Assembly: GCF_000687475.1 (NCBI RefSeq)
Contig: NC_057320.1
Span: forward strand, 2,542,001 to 2,606,000
DNA: 64,000 nucleotides
DNA from: Ustilaginoidea virens
Lineage: Eukaryota > Ascomycota > Sordariomycetes > Hypocreales > Clavicipitaceae
Reading direction: 5' to 3'
Shown: one piece after another, positions 44,875 to 56,115 of the stretch
Layout of the letters: each line of letters opens with the position of its first letter
Position numbering within the stretch: the first letter of the stretch is position 1
Position numbers and translations under genes: made by a program
Notes under the pieces: generated by a model
Told to the model about the DNA's origin: nothing
Database searches by the model: none
The model's input: the letters and a program-made list of their open reading frames with translations, nothing else

Positions 44875-47800
44875 CTAAGCCGACTTGCCCTCGGGCTCCT
44901 TGTTGAACGTGTCTGGCTACTCAATCATTTCCAATGTCCGAGTACTTTCGGTCCAAGCCTCGAGCTGGCAATGTGACCCTGTGCAGAACAATCTCACATC
45001 TGGCCGTGACCAAGGCTAAAGAGTGCTTTGTTTAGCCTTATTCTTTTATAAGTCAAAGTGTTATTTTGGGGGTCGAATGGGTATTAAACAATTGTCAGGT
45101 CGGAGTCGGCTCCAGTCGACCATGGCGAGAGGCGATTCACCAATACACACATTTCAAGTCGCAGAACGTTACCGTTAAAGTTTGCATTATATCATTTCCA
45201 TTTCTCTCTTGCTTTTCTTTCTTACTTTTTTTCTAATTTAATCTTGATTTCGATCCGTTTCGTAACATCGGCGAGGTTTCACTTGAAATTTCTACAACTG
45301 AACGGCTTGGCTTGTCCGTAAGCTCTTCCTGCTCATGTCAAGTTGGCCTCGGCGATGTAATAGCGGTATAAATTCCATCCTTATTCAGGGATTGTCAAAG
45401 GACAGCCTCGATTGCGAATGAATACCGGGATAATTTTCCATTGTAACAATGTCTCCGATGTGGTTTCCAGCTTTGGAGCCCTCATTCTCTGTATAATCGC
45501 CAGTGACAACGATTTGATTACGATTGATACCCATAGCGCGAGGTTGCCAGTGATATTGGAAGCTGCTTGAATTGCCAATACACGGCAAGTTCCGGACAAG
45601 ATGTCAGTGATATCCCACCGTTACCTGCATTACAGGTAGGAAGCGAAAAGATGTATTCTTGACGTTGCGCTCATGGGAAATGCTTGATGGAGCTGGCCAA
45701 AGTGGAAAGTAAAAGAAAGGATACAGGGCATCAATATTCTCATCAGCATCAGGGATCCCAGTACAAGTCTCAGTTTCAGGGTGGAAAGAAGAATTAAGGA
45801 AAGAGAGGGACGATATTGCGTTCGGTGACTCCTTCCTGGTCAGCTGTGGCAACTGCGCGTGCAATCATTGCCAGCTGTCGGATATGTGCGGTCTCTTCTG
45901 GTACCAACATTGGATGAAGATTGATTGGCCCATGCTTAAGCTCACTTCTGCGCGTGTCGCGTTGCAACAAAAACACGGCAGGCTGACTGACAACATGTGC
46001 GATCCGCTTGGATATCAGGTCCCGTCGTTGGGACCTACAAGTTCGGCTGCTCTGGAAGCGACATCAATACGGAAGCGCGACGAAGCAATATGATGTTCCT
46101 TGACGGGCAAGTAGCAGGTTATCACCACCGTTTTTACCGACAGCTTCATTGTTGTTTCCCTCTTTTCACTCCGCAAGACGCCAGAAACCTCCTGTGGGTC
46201 CACAAAACGATAGGGCAAACCGAGCGAGAATGAGTCTGTGATTGCAAGACTTCCGGAGTTTTGAATGCAATGGGCGGCTAATATAATACAGTCTGCGTAG
46301 CAACCCGAATCTACCGTCTATTAGTATTATAAGAGGCGCGCGTACGATCATTCTGTTGTGGAATCGACCGGAGTGCACTTGTCAATACGCCGCCGTTTGG
46401 CCGACAAGAAGAGACCTGCACGATTCAGGTTGGGACCAGGCAATAAAAGACCACGATATTGGCTGACTCTGACGACGACGGTAAACCTTCATGTGGGAAT
46501 TTAGAGTTCTGCCTTGCTGAATAATTTCACTGGGCAATATCGTCGCTTATCTATTTATCATCCCTGTTTCTGTTACATGAGCAGCAGCTCATGGCAGTAA
46601 GGCTGCCGAAGAAGCAACAGTAAGCATCGGCTGCCACGTGCAAGGGCCTTGGAATGCAGTTTCTGCCGAAAAGAGGACACGGTGGCTGACAGGTGCAGAT
46701 TCATGCCTTTGCAGGGAACTACTTGAAACGGCGGCGCCAAGACGACGAAGAACCGATAACACTGGCATCCAATACGATCTCTGCTTTGTTAGACACTACG
46801 GAGTAGATTACAGTACGAGTTCGGAGCAAACTACGTACTTTGGAGACGCTAGTTAGGAGGTATAGTCGTATAGGTAGTCATCCAGGCACATTTTCATGGC
46901 CACCGAGCCGAAGTCGACAACGGGAAGCACTAGCAAACAAAGCCACCGACGATCTAGGAAGTTCCAAGCACGTACTTGGTACTTTTCCTCGGCTTCCGGA
47001 AATGAACATGACAGCAAAAGCTGGTCATAGAGTTGTGCTGGACATTATCGACTGGGCAAGAATTGCTTGGCGGATCGCGTCAAACAGAGTTACGTTTCGG
47101 CAGCTCACTCCTTTGTCAGGTCACAGTACGCGCAGTACATGCACAGCGCCGTTGACGCAATAACGCATCCTCAGCTCACCGCCGATAAGCAAGCATCACA
47201 GTGAGCATCACAGCAAGCATGGCAAGCTCACCAGTGCTACCGTGTGCCATGGATAGAAGCCTAGCATGGCCATGCAGTACCAATAGTCTTCAGCAAGAAG
47301 CCTGGAAATGCCGCACTTCACTATTGCCGAGACATGGCCAAGAAACGGCAATATATCCCGGCTGACCTGCCTTATCTTTGTCTTGCGACATTGATTGAAA
47401 TAGAGTTGACGATAAGGCTGTGAAAGGCTCTGTCTGGTACGGAGTAACTATTAGGAGCCTTCCGCCACCGAAAAGGGAAGTTGGTGGGGGCTCTCTAAAT
47501 CCCCTTCGGGCTACGTATTGCGAGGAAAGTACGGAGCACTCCGTAGGTTGTTGGGGAGAATTGGAGGAGGGGGAGAAGGGGAAAAGCGAAGAGCAGCGAG
47601 AATTTCAAAAATAAAAATAAAAAATAAAAGGGACCAGGTTCTAACTACTGGCGGTGCCGGCTTGCCCAACCGGCGCATGGCTTTCTACGCCAAGCCCTCC
47701 TACAGCGCGTGGTTCCACAAAGTGAATGCTGCGGTGTCGCTTTTGGCCTAGCCTCTCCCCAAATCCGCCCCCCCCCCCCCTGTCAGGTCACTCGTGTTGT

Positions 47801-48020
47801 CGAGACATGGCTTGTTTCATGCGATGTGTGTTGGTGGCCTATCAGAGCGCAAGGAGACCGGGGAAAACTCTGGCAGGAGGGGTGGCGTAGTGGGGACAAG
47901 GGGTCTCCAGACCCACCCACCTTGTCCCACGGCGAACCATTCCCTTTGACGCATCGGATGATCGGACAAAGCTACTGAAGCTCAAACCAGTTAGTTGCCA
48001 GGTACCAGGTCGACACCGGT

Positions 48021-48041
48021 AGGTAGGTAGGTAGGTAGGTA
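48021..48041. repeat. GGTA tetranucleotide repeat
   Basis: Five to six GGTA units directly before GTCGGTACC, a likely expansion within the TAGGTACC-type family. Confidence 0.8.
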
Positions 48042-50263
48042 GTCGGTACCTAGCATGATGCAGAGAAAGAACCAACGACAGAGTCTCGGCGACTATCTAG
48101 GCATTTTAGCCGCAAAGTGGCGACCTAGGAAGCAAACATATCATGGTCCACGGCAATGTTGCCACGGCCATCACCGCCATATACTCCGTATCAACAGGCT
48201 TATCAATATCTTTATGCCGCTTTTCGCTTAGATTGGCAGGCATAACGAGAGGCACACTCACTCTAGAGTCCGTATCGTATCCATAAGTCCAAGAGGCCGC
48301 TGCATCGTCTCCTGATGACAGATGCGACAACTCTGGCAAGGGATGGGATGGCCGCCCCCTTGTCCGGGTTTCCAAGAAAATCTGCAGCTTATCTGACCGA
48401 GGCTTCCTTCATGGTAAGAGCCATAGCGGACCGAATCATCACATCGGGTCATGTCATCTACTCGATGCTCTACCGAGTACTCCGTATTTCTCGTGAGAGT
48501 TACCCGCCCACCTTTGGCTACCTCCCAACAACTCAGGCAGGCTCGAGCAGGCAGACTGGGGCTGGTTGCTGTGGAAACAATCCGCCGCCGTCGCCAGTCG
48601 CATTTCTTGCAACCTGTTCCTCCCGGGTTAGATGAAACATAGGTACAGTACATACCCTGGGGCCTGGGACTTTTGCAAAACCAACCAGACCAGACCTCGA
48701 GCTCGCTTGAATCAACTGATCAATCCCCTCTGCAGAAGTGCTGAGTAGGTACACCGTATTTTTGAGCCTGGAACTTCAGTACGGAGTTGCTCCTATAGCC
48801 TGTCATCCCATCTTTCCCCGTTTGGGTCGTCATTGGTGGACGTGACGTTGCAAGTTTACCCGCTTGTTCTCTTTAGCGCGGCCAAAGGGATGGATGGAGA
48901 CACATGGAGGGATGTCATGGGGATGCGAGCTGTTCGGGACATTTAGCAGGTTTCAGATTTGTCCAAGACGCCCGCCCGCCGCTTGTGCCGCAGCCACCGA
49001 TGTACGGACTAGACATATGTATCTGCCCACCAGCCAGCCGGCTTGCCGCAGGGCTGCGTGCTGAAATTGCAGGGAACGACGAGTCTCGCCGCGGTGCCGC
49101 CTCGGTTGCTGTTTATATCCATGTTGCTTCTTCTTTTCTTCTTCTTCTTTTTTTGTTCCCTTTCTGTCTTTTTTCTTAATTTCTTTATATTAATTACAGT
49201 TACTATTATTATCGACAATTTATTTTCTTCATTGGCGGTGGCAGGCGGGGGAGAGGGAAGGAACTCGGAACTTGAATCAGAGAACCTCCGTTGTGACCAA
49301 TGGAAAAGGATTTTTTTATGCGGGCGCAGGCTGCCCTCCTAAATGGGGCGTCGAGATGCGAGAAGGGGCACAGTAGTGAGTAGTGACTACTAGCAGGTAG
49401 AGACTGGAGACTCTAGCGAGTCTACGGAGTAGCGAGTCCGACAGTACCCCGTATATGGGGAAACATGCCAGGTGGCCTAGGTACTGCATGCAGTCTGGTA
49501 CCTCTTAGCTGCCCGTCAGAGGAGGCAGGTTACAGGTACTCCGTACTACGCACGCATACTCCGTACTCCATACCCTCCCACCTAAGGCACCCCTGTTTGG
49601 TGCCACATGTCCACCCAGCCCCCACTGGATCCTGTTCGAGACAAGTGACGGCACCTGCAGGCTGCCACATATAGGTACCTTAGGTACACACGGCGGTACA
49701 CTTGGTAGAAGGTATTGATGATGTAAACGGACCAGACTACCTAAGGTATGGAGTCGCAGAGAACAGTCAGTTTGGTCGCCGCCCGCATAGGGACCCCAGG
49801 CGGGCCCATTCTGCTGCGACACAACCCCCTTGTCGCCTATCCCTTGATGCGTCAAGCCCTCAAAGAAGCTTTGAAGTTTGGGCAGGGCACCCGTCTAACC
49901 AGCCTGTTGGCCCCAATTGCTCCCGCATTTATTACTATACTTTTGGTTGGTTCAGTCCGTGACTTTCTCTCGCCCCCCTTCCCCACTCCCAAACGCGGTC
50001 GGGACTCGGGACACCTTGTTGCTTCAAATGCGCCGATGACGGGGCCCCTGCAATATTAGGTACCTAGGTTACCTACCTAGACGACTTCTTGTTGAATCTT
50101 GGCATCGCACATCTTCCTTCAGGACGTCGTCCAGAAGCCAAGCTCGTGCGGTTGCTTACGCAATCAATCTCCACTACCTCGGGGCACTTAACAGGTTGGA
50201 GGCAGGTACCTAAGGTACCTGAGTCCTGACAACTGACGGCCCGGCTGCTTGATTCATCCATCC

Positions 50264-50264
<1 letters not shown>

Positions 50265-50296
<32 letters not shown>
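50265..50296 (+). repeat. TC dinucleotide repeat in the ste11 leader region
   Basis: About 15 TC units end about 85 bases before the ste11 start codon. A second TC tract forms the pyrimidine tract of ste11 intron 2 (about 51103-51122). Confidence 0.9.
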
Positions 50297-50298
<2 letters not shown>

Positions 50299-50379
50299 CC
50301 TCAAACGCCCGCCCTCTTGCAATTCAGCAACACAGGAGTGACGGGAACGGGACCCCCGTTGATCGCCAGACGCTGCATC

Positions 50380-53266
50380 ATGGCTATGCTTTCCTCGAAA
50401 TCGCCGTACCCTTCGGCGTTGACAAGCTCGAATCTTCCCCCCGGAGCCAACCTGCCGTCTGTTCTGCCTACGTCGAGAAGAGTTCCCGTAATGACCACCC
50501 CTCCCAAGAACTATGCCAGCCCGACAGAATCCGACTTCTCGGAAGGTGAAGGCACCGACTCGGTCAAGCACTGGAGCGAAGACCGCGTCTGTGATTACCT
50601 CCGAAGCGTCAAATGTGGCGAATATGAAAAGATCTTCCGCAAAAATCACATCAATGGCGAGAATTTTCTCGAGATGGACAAGGAAGTCCTCAAGGAAATG
50701 GGTATCGACAAAGTCGGGGACCGAGTGCGGTTATTCTTGTGCATCAAAAAGCTGCGGACAAGGACGTATGCCAACCAGAAGAAACGAAACAGAGTGAGTG
50801 CAGAGTGACTTTTGCTGGCCATGCATGTTTTTGCGCGTCTGCCACGCCCTGACGGCTGACTGACAACTGACTGCTTTCCCCCTTCAGGATTCATTTTCTG
50901 CTCTCGATGCCTTCTCTTCTCCTCCTCCGTCGACAACCATTCCTGCTCAGTCCTCCGCGATGCCACGTTCGGCTCCAGCCACATCTGCCAACCGCCGGTA
51001 TTCACGGCAGATGGACGTGCCGGCTTCTTTGGAAACGGGTACGCTTTGGCCAACCTTGCCCCAGCCTTTTACCCACACATCACGTCCCTCTACTGACAAA
51101 TTCTCTCTCTCTCTCTCTCTCTTAGCCCGGCAAGCTCGATTTACTGCTGGCTTGGGCTACGTGAGCAGCGTTGGCCAGACCCAGACTTCAAGACCACAGG
51201 CATCGTCCTCAGACCTTCCCACTACCCGGCTGGTGCCTACCCATACCAGGAACAACTCCAGCATGGATGGCTCGTTGATGGCCGCATTACCTCAGGGCCA
51301 AGATGTCATCCGCGTGATTTCCACTGGAGGTGTCACCAAGGTCGTCAAGATCGCGGAATGCAATACTTGTGAAGACGTGATGCGAGTCACCCTCCGAAAA
51401 TTTGCCCTCCGCGAAGATCACGAGAGAAACTACTGCTTTTGGGTGCTTACTGGTATCGACCCAGATCCTGCTCAATGTCGACGGCTAGGTGATACGGAAT
51501 TGTGGCGCATAGTCAAGGACCAAAGACGCCCCGAGAGAAATCGCCTCATCTTGCGGCGGGTGCCGGCGGGAGAGCCAGGCGAATCCGAGTTGCAACGCGC
51601 CGCTGCCATCGCCATGGAGGAAGAGCAGCAGAAGCACGCCAAGGCCTTGGAATCGGTTGACAAGCGCAGTCAGCTCAAGGTTCAGAAGGTTCTAGGAGAG
51701 AACTGGAATGACCAACTGCAGCAGCCCATGTCACCCATATTCTTCCAGCACAGAGAACGCAACGCCACAGAGGTACCCAGGGACTTGGACAGAACAGCAC
51801 TGGCTGAGCCTCGAGCCACTCAACGCCAGAACCTTCGCCGATTCGGAGGTCTTCGCCCCCCCAGCGAACTCATTGCCTCGGACTTGACGTCGTACTTTCC
51901 CGACCATCGCCGGGAGGACATCGACCGCACCGCGCGCCTTTCCATGAGACGCTCTACCCGCTTGAGCAAGGTGAACAGTCGACTAAGCGTAGCTAGCAGC
52001 CTCAGCTTTGCTTCCAGCATACAGGACGCCCCTCCCATCCCAACGATTGCTGATTCGTGGCTCAGCGGGGCAGCCCACGTTGCCAAGGTCCGAACGCGCG
52101 ACTCTCAGGGTCGGATGCTCCCCCCGTACAACAGAGATTCAATCGCCTCATCCTCCTTGGGCACGCTTCAGGAGGAATCACCGGTGGAGCCGAACCGAAA
52201 GTCCTATGTGTCATTCACGACGGAGTGCGGTGACGACACGACGGCTGCCGACTCCGCTGCCGCAGTCAGCGTCACCCACTCCGACGGCAACACGGCAAAC
52301 ACTAGCTACTTTGACGGGGACGGCTCCACGGGATCAGGGTCTTTGAACGACATCCGCCAAGCTCTCACCAATGACGGGGACGAGCTGGACGAGGAGCTGG
52401 AAAGCTTCCTGGCTGGTGAGTCGTGGGACGATAACAAATGGATGAAGGGTGCTCTGATCGGAAAGGGCTCCTTTGGATCGGTGTACCTGGCGCTGCACGC
52501 TGTGACGGGCGAGCTTCTTGCCGTCAAGCAGGTCCAGACCCCAGCCCCCGGCGCGACGGGTCAAAGCGAAACCCGCAAGAGAGGCATGATTGAGGCGCTC
52601 AAGCGGGAGATGGGACTGCTTCGCGATCTGCGCCACCCCAACATTGTGCAGTACCTCGGCTGCAGCTCTTCTGCCGACTGCCTCAACATTTTTCTCGAAT
52701 ACGTGCCCGGCGGGTCCGTTCAAACGATGCTGAACTCGTACGGAGCCCTGCCCGAGCCTCTGGTCCGGAGCTTTGTCCGCCAGATTTTGATGGGCCTCTC
52801 GTACCTCCATGGCAGAGACATTATCCACCGCGATATCAAGGGCGCCAACATACTGGTGGACAACAAGGGGACCATCAAAATCTCTGATTTTGGCATCTCC
52901 AAGAAGCTGGAGCAATCCAACATTCTCGGCAACGCCAAAAACAACAGACACCGCCCATCTCTCCAAGGGTCCGTGTTCTGGATGGCGCCCGAAGTTGTCA
53001 AGCAAACCGAATACACCCTAAAGGCAGATATTTGGTCTCTGGGCTGTTTGGTGGTGGAGATGATGACGGGAAACCATCCGTTTCCGGACTGCACGCAGCT
53101 GCAGGCGATTTTCAAGATTGGCGGAGGTACCGCGTCACCTACCATACCCGAGCATGCTAGTGAGGAGGCCAAGAGCTTCCTGCGTCAAACCTTTGAACTG
53201 AACCATGATTCGCGACCAAGCGCGGATCAATTAATGCTTAGCCCCTTTTTGTCTCACATGACGTAG
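50380..53266 (+). CDS. ste11: MAPKKK Ste11
   Basis: MAP kinase kinase kinase at the head of the Ste11-Ste7-Fus3/Kss1-type cascade, which controls mating, hyphal fusion and, in pathogens, infection structures; yeast Ste11 also feeds the osmotic pathway. Exons are 50380-50793, 50888-51038 and 51126-53266, giving 901 residues. A SAM domain (about 61-128, [14 protein letters not shown] to RLFLCIKKL) should bind a Ste50-type adaptor. A Ras-association-like domain spans about 248-335. A long Ser/Arg-rich regulatory stretch follows. The kinase domain (about 627-898) has GKGSFGSVY, Lys656 in [16 protein letters not shown] with Asp758, DFG, and [10 protein letters not shown] in the activation loop. 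The C-lobe ends three residues before the stop. Intron 2 is mostly a TC tract. The upstream in-frame extension begins without an ATG, so 50380 is the best start. Confidence 0.95.
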
Positions 53267-54700
53267 TTGGGGGGAGATGAGATGCTGCTTTTTTGGGCAA
53301 ATGACTTTTTTTTTCCTTTTTCTTTTTCTTTTTTTTTTCCTGCTTCTGTCTTGGGACTATTTCCTCCTTTATCCCTCGGAGCAGAAGCTGCATCATGATG
53401 ATTCGGCGGTCACTGGCAAATCTTGAGCGAGTTGGGCGGGCACACCAACAACCGCATACGATCTGCTTCTGTGGAGCTGTTGGTACCATGTGAAAAGCTG
53501 GGGAGAGGCGGCAGAAGGGATGAATCATGGCAGGCGAGTTTGGAGAGAGGGATGATACAGTCGGTCGACGTATGATGTTTGCATGGCGGCCAGGCGCAAC
53601 ATGATTTTGTAATAGCTAACGGAAGAAGACGGCTCATGATGTCAAGAGTGTATTATAGGAAAGACTAGAAGTCAACGATTGATGAACCAGGGCCCCTCGG
53701 GGCAGGATGATGATGTCGGCTCGCCCCTTTTTCTACTGCTGGGAATTGAAGGTGAGGGAGAAGGAGGGAAAAGCAGGTTAGGAAGCGGATTCACCCCAAC
53801 CAAACAAACCAAACACGGGTGGATACGGAGTTGGCTTGCGAGGAGTTGTGATGGGCGGAGTGACTGGTATCTCATCTTCATCTCAGTTCGGTCAGCAGCA
53901 CGAGGTATTCTGTCTGCACTGTGCGGTACTGTGTACAGGTGCCTGCCCGTCTCGGTACAAGGAAGCATGTACCTGCCTCCGCTGTCCGCTGTCTCTGCTG
54001 CCCCTTGCTGCCTCAGGCAGGCCGTTGTCGCCTCGAGGCCCCCTCTCATTGGCCAACATGGCCCTTGGCACGTTGTCAGCAAAAAAAAGCCTCCCGCCCC
54101 CGCCCGTGGCTCGCCGCTCAAACCCCCCATGCAATGCAACAAACTTCCCCATGCAACAAGGCGGCGGCAACAAGAGCGAGCCTTGGGTCTGGTCGATTTC
54201 CTCAAAGCCCTTTCAATATATTGACGCCGTGCAAAAAGGTCATCATGCCGTATCATACAAGGGTGAATCAATAGCGACGAGGCGGCTGATTCTCACGCAA
54301 ATCCCTGCAAACCTGTCCTCCCGACCCTCCAACCGCCCCCCTCCCTCCCTCGACGTGTTCTCGTCAGCCAATGGCGCCCAAGCGGGAAGAGGCCGTCCAG
54401 GCCCGTGGGACTGGGTCACACGGCCGGGTGGACGTGGGGTTTCATCAACGAGAGAGAGGGGGGGCGGGGGGGGGCGGGGAGGTCGTCTGTCAGCCGGAAG
54501 GGCAGGTGGAGATGGGGAGGATCGAGGGGACGCGGTGAGGAAACTGGGGGATGTGGACAAGCAACGCCCACCACGGCCGCTTGCCCCTGCGACGGGTTGC
54601 CCCGATGGACTGGACGATAACGTCGATTCGAGCTCATCGGCCCAGCCCTAGCAACCCCCGCGATGGAACTGGACATGATGGGGACTGGGACGAAAACCGC
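53267..54700. other. convergent intergenic region
   Basis: 1.4 kb between the stops of ste11 (+) and the small secreted protein gene (-). T/C-rich tracts lie at 53305-53340, and G-rich sequence with (GGGGC)-like runs near 54460-54480. Long open frames here on both strands are G+C-rich shadows without domains. Confidence 0.5.
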
Positions 54701-55333
54701 CTACGCCAGGCGAAACGCCTTCTTGGCTCTCTCAAAGTAGGCCCTCCTCGCCTCGGTCAGCGGGACCCCCACGCACCGCAGGAAGGCGCCGAAGCCGTCG
54801 TCCACGTCGGCCCTCAACCGGGCCCGCACGTCGCGGCCGCACTGCGTGGTCAGGAACCACGGCCCGCTGCCAAAGTTGTACTCGTCCGGCTGCACCAGCG
54901 ACAGGATGTGGTTGAGCACCCCGTCGGCCTGCCCGTCCACCGAGGAGATGTTGGCGACCTGGTCCCGCAGGGCGTCAAAGTGCCTCGCGTACAGGAGGTT
55001 GTACCGCGCCAGCTGCATGTTGGCGGTGCCCTGGCCCGGCCGCCCCGGGTTCACGTTGTGCTTGTACCGGAAGTCGGCCGACTCGAAGGCCATGTGGGCG
55101 ATGACGGCGGCCATCTCGCCGGCCGAGTAGACGCCGTGCTGCAGCAGGGCCCGGGCGATCCAGGGGGCGGCCTGCTCGGCCGTGCGGCATTCCCCGTTGC
55201 TCTCGGGGCAGGCGGCGGCGGCGGCGGGGGCGATTTGCCGCACGATCTGGACGGCGTCGAGGGGCTGCTGCTGCGCGGTCGCGACGGCCGCCATGGCGAG
55301 GAGGCCGAGGAGGGCGCCGCAGAGCATGTGCAT
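54701..55333 (-). CDS. small secreted protein, possible lysozyme-like fold
   Basis: Single exon of 210 residues. The first 20 residues are a clear signal peptide (LCGALLGLLAMAAVATA, cleavage likely after Ala20). The mature protein has four Cys that could pair (CPESNGEC near the start; two more near the C-terminus). The segment GEMAAVIAHMAFESADFRY followed by NVNPGRPGQGTANMQ resembles the Glu-centred active-site region of lysozyme-like and chitosanase-like folds, but this is a visual impression only. I do not recognise the family. Base composition is strikingly GC-rich, with most third positions G or C, unlike its neighbours. There is no membrane segment or GPI signal. Its 3' end faces ste11. 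Confidence 0.72.
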   Translation of the reverse strand: MHMLCGALLGLLAMAAVATAQQQPLDAVQIVRQIAPAAAAACPESNGECRTAEQAAPWIARALLQHGVYSAGEMAAVIAHMAFESADFRYKHNVNPGRPGQGTANMQLARYNLLYARHFDALRDQVANISSVDGQADGVLNHILSLVQPDEYNFGSGPWFLTTQCGRDVRARLRADVDDGFGAFLRCVGVPLTEARRAYFERAKKAFRLA

Positions 55334-56115
55334 GGTTGATAGCGGGCAGCGGGCAGCGGGCGGTGGACGATGGGATCTGTCGGGGGCAAAGTCAAAGGAA
55401 CAAAAAACAAAAGGCTGGGATGGAGAGTAGATGCGAGCCGGCGCAGGAGCCCAAGAGCGAGGCTGGCTGGGACGGATTGTCTTTTGCGGGATTTTGCTTC
55501 AGCAAAGGGGCACGGCTGGCCATTTATTTGTAGCTGGAGGCGCAGGGTGCCGACTACGGGGGATGAGCATAGATAGTCTCAAAGCTGTTCAGTTCTTTTT
55601 ACTCCCCTCCCCCTTTTGAAGCCGCGCTCGTTAAAGTTTGGCCAACGGGGGGGGAGGGGGAGGGGATGATGACTATGACTGGACGAGGATTCAGGAAATG
55701 AAGTTTGTTCATGTTTCGGCGCCGGTTGGGTGGCCCCAGGCCTCGCAACCTGATTGGCTGACGCTGCCACATGGCGGCCCTGCCCTGTGCCACGTTGACT
55801 CGCCCCTAATCGGGAAACAAACGCACAACGCACAACGCACAACGCACAACGCACGACGCCCACGCCACACACGCGGCGATGTGTCAGGTGCGAGAGAGAG
55901 GCTTTTCTTTTCTTTCAGCTGCCGGGGTTGAAAACGACGTGATTGATATTCGTCGAGCCAGTCGAGGATTCCACATTTCGGTCTGATACCGAACCACGAC
56001 ACCCGCCGCCCGCCGCCCGCCGCCCGCTGCCGCGCTGCCGCCCGCTGCCCCCCTTGTTTCGAACCACTGCATACTACCAACCAACCATGTGCTGCTGCAT
56101 CGCATGCAGGGGCTC
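55334..56115. other. intergenic region with 7-base repeat
   Basis: Promoter side of the small secreted protein and 3' side of the phosphoesterase gene. It holds a CGCACAA array (55820-55857) and a GCCCGCC-rich array (about 56000-56050). No gene is seen. Confidence 0.5.
55820..55857. repeat. 7-base tandem repeat (CGCACAA)
   Basis: Five head-to-tail copies in intergenic DNA. Confidence 0.88.

Larger units (their letters stand above)
43149..50379. other. 7.2-kb gene-poor region, AT-richer in its left half
   Basis: No frame has a recognised domain. Between about 43.9 and 46.6 kb base composition is clearly more AT-rich than in the neighbouring genes, and several short frames look protein-like. 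One, on the minus strand, could join 44277-44161 to 44104-44045 through a 56-base intron-like segment and carries a CRRC motif; another is listed separately at 44524-44874. Short ACGGAGTACTCCGT-like palindromes occur near 46795, 47440, 47530, 48185, 48475, 49425 and 49535-49565, and TAGGTACC words at 48000-48050, 49670-49690, 50060-50085 and 50200-50220. The right end contains the ste11 promoter. Confidence 0.45.

Noticed and set aside
53672..54651. Overlapping frames of about 180-270 codons on both strands between ste11 and the secreted protein
   Set aside because: Pro/Arg/Gly-rich products of GC-rich DNA, no start context, splice pattern or domain.
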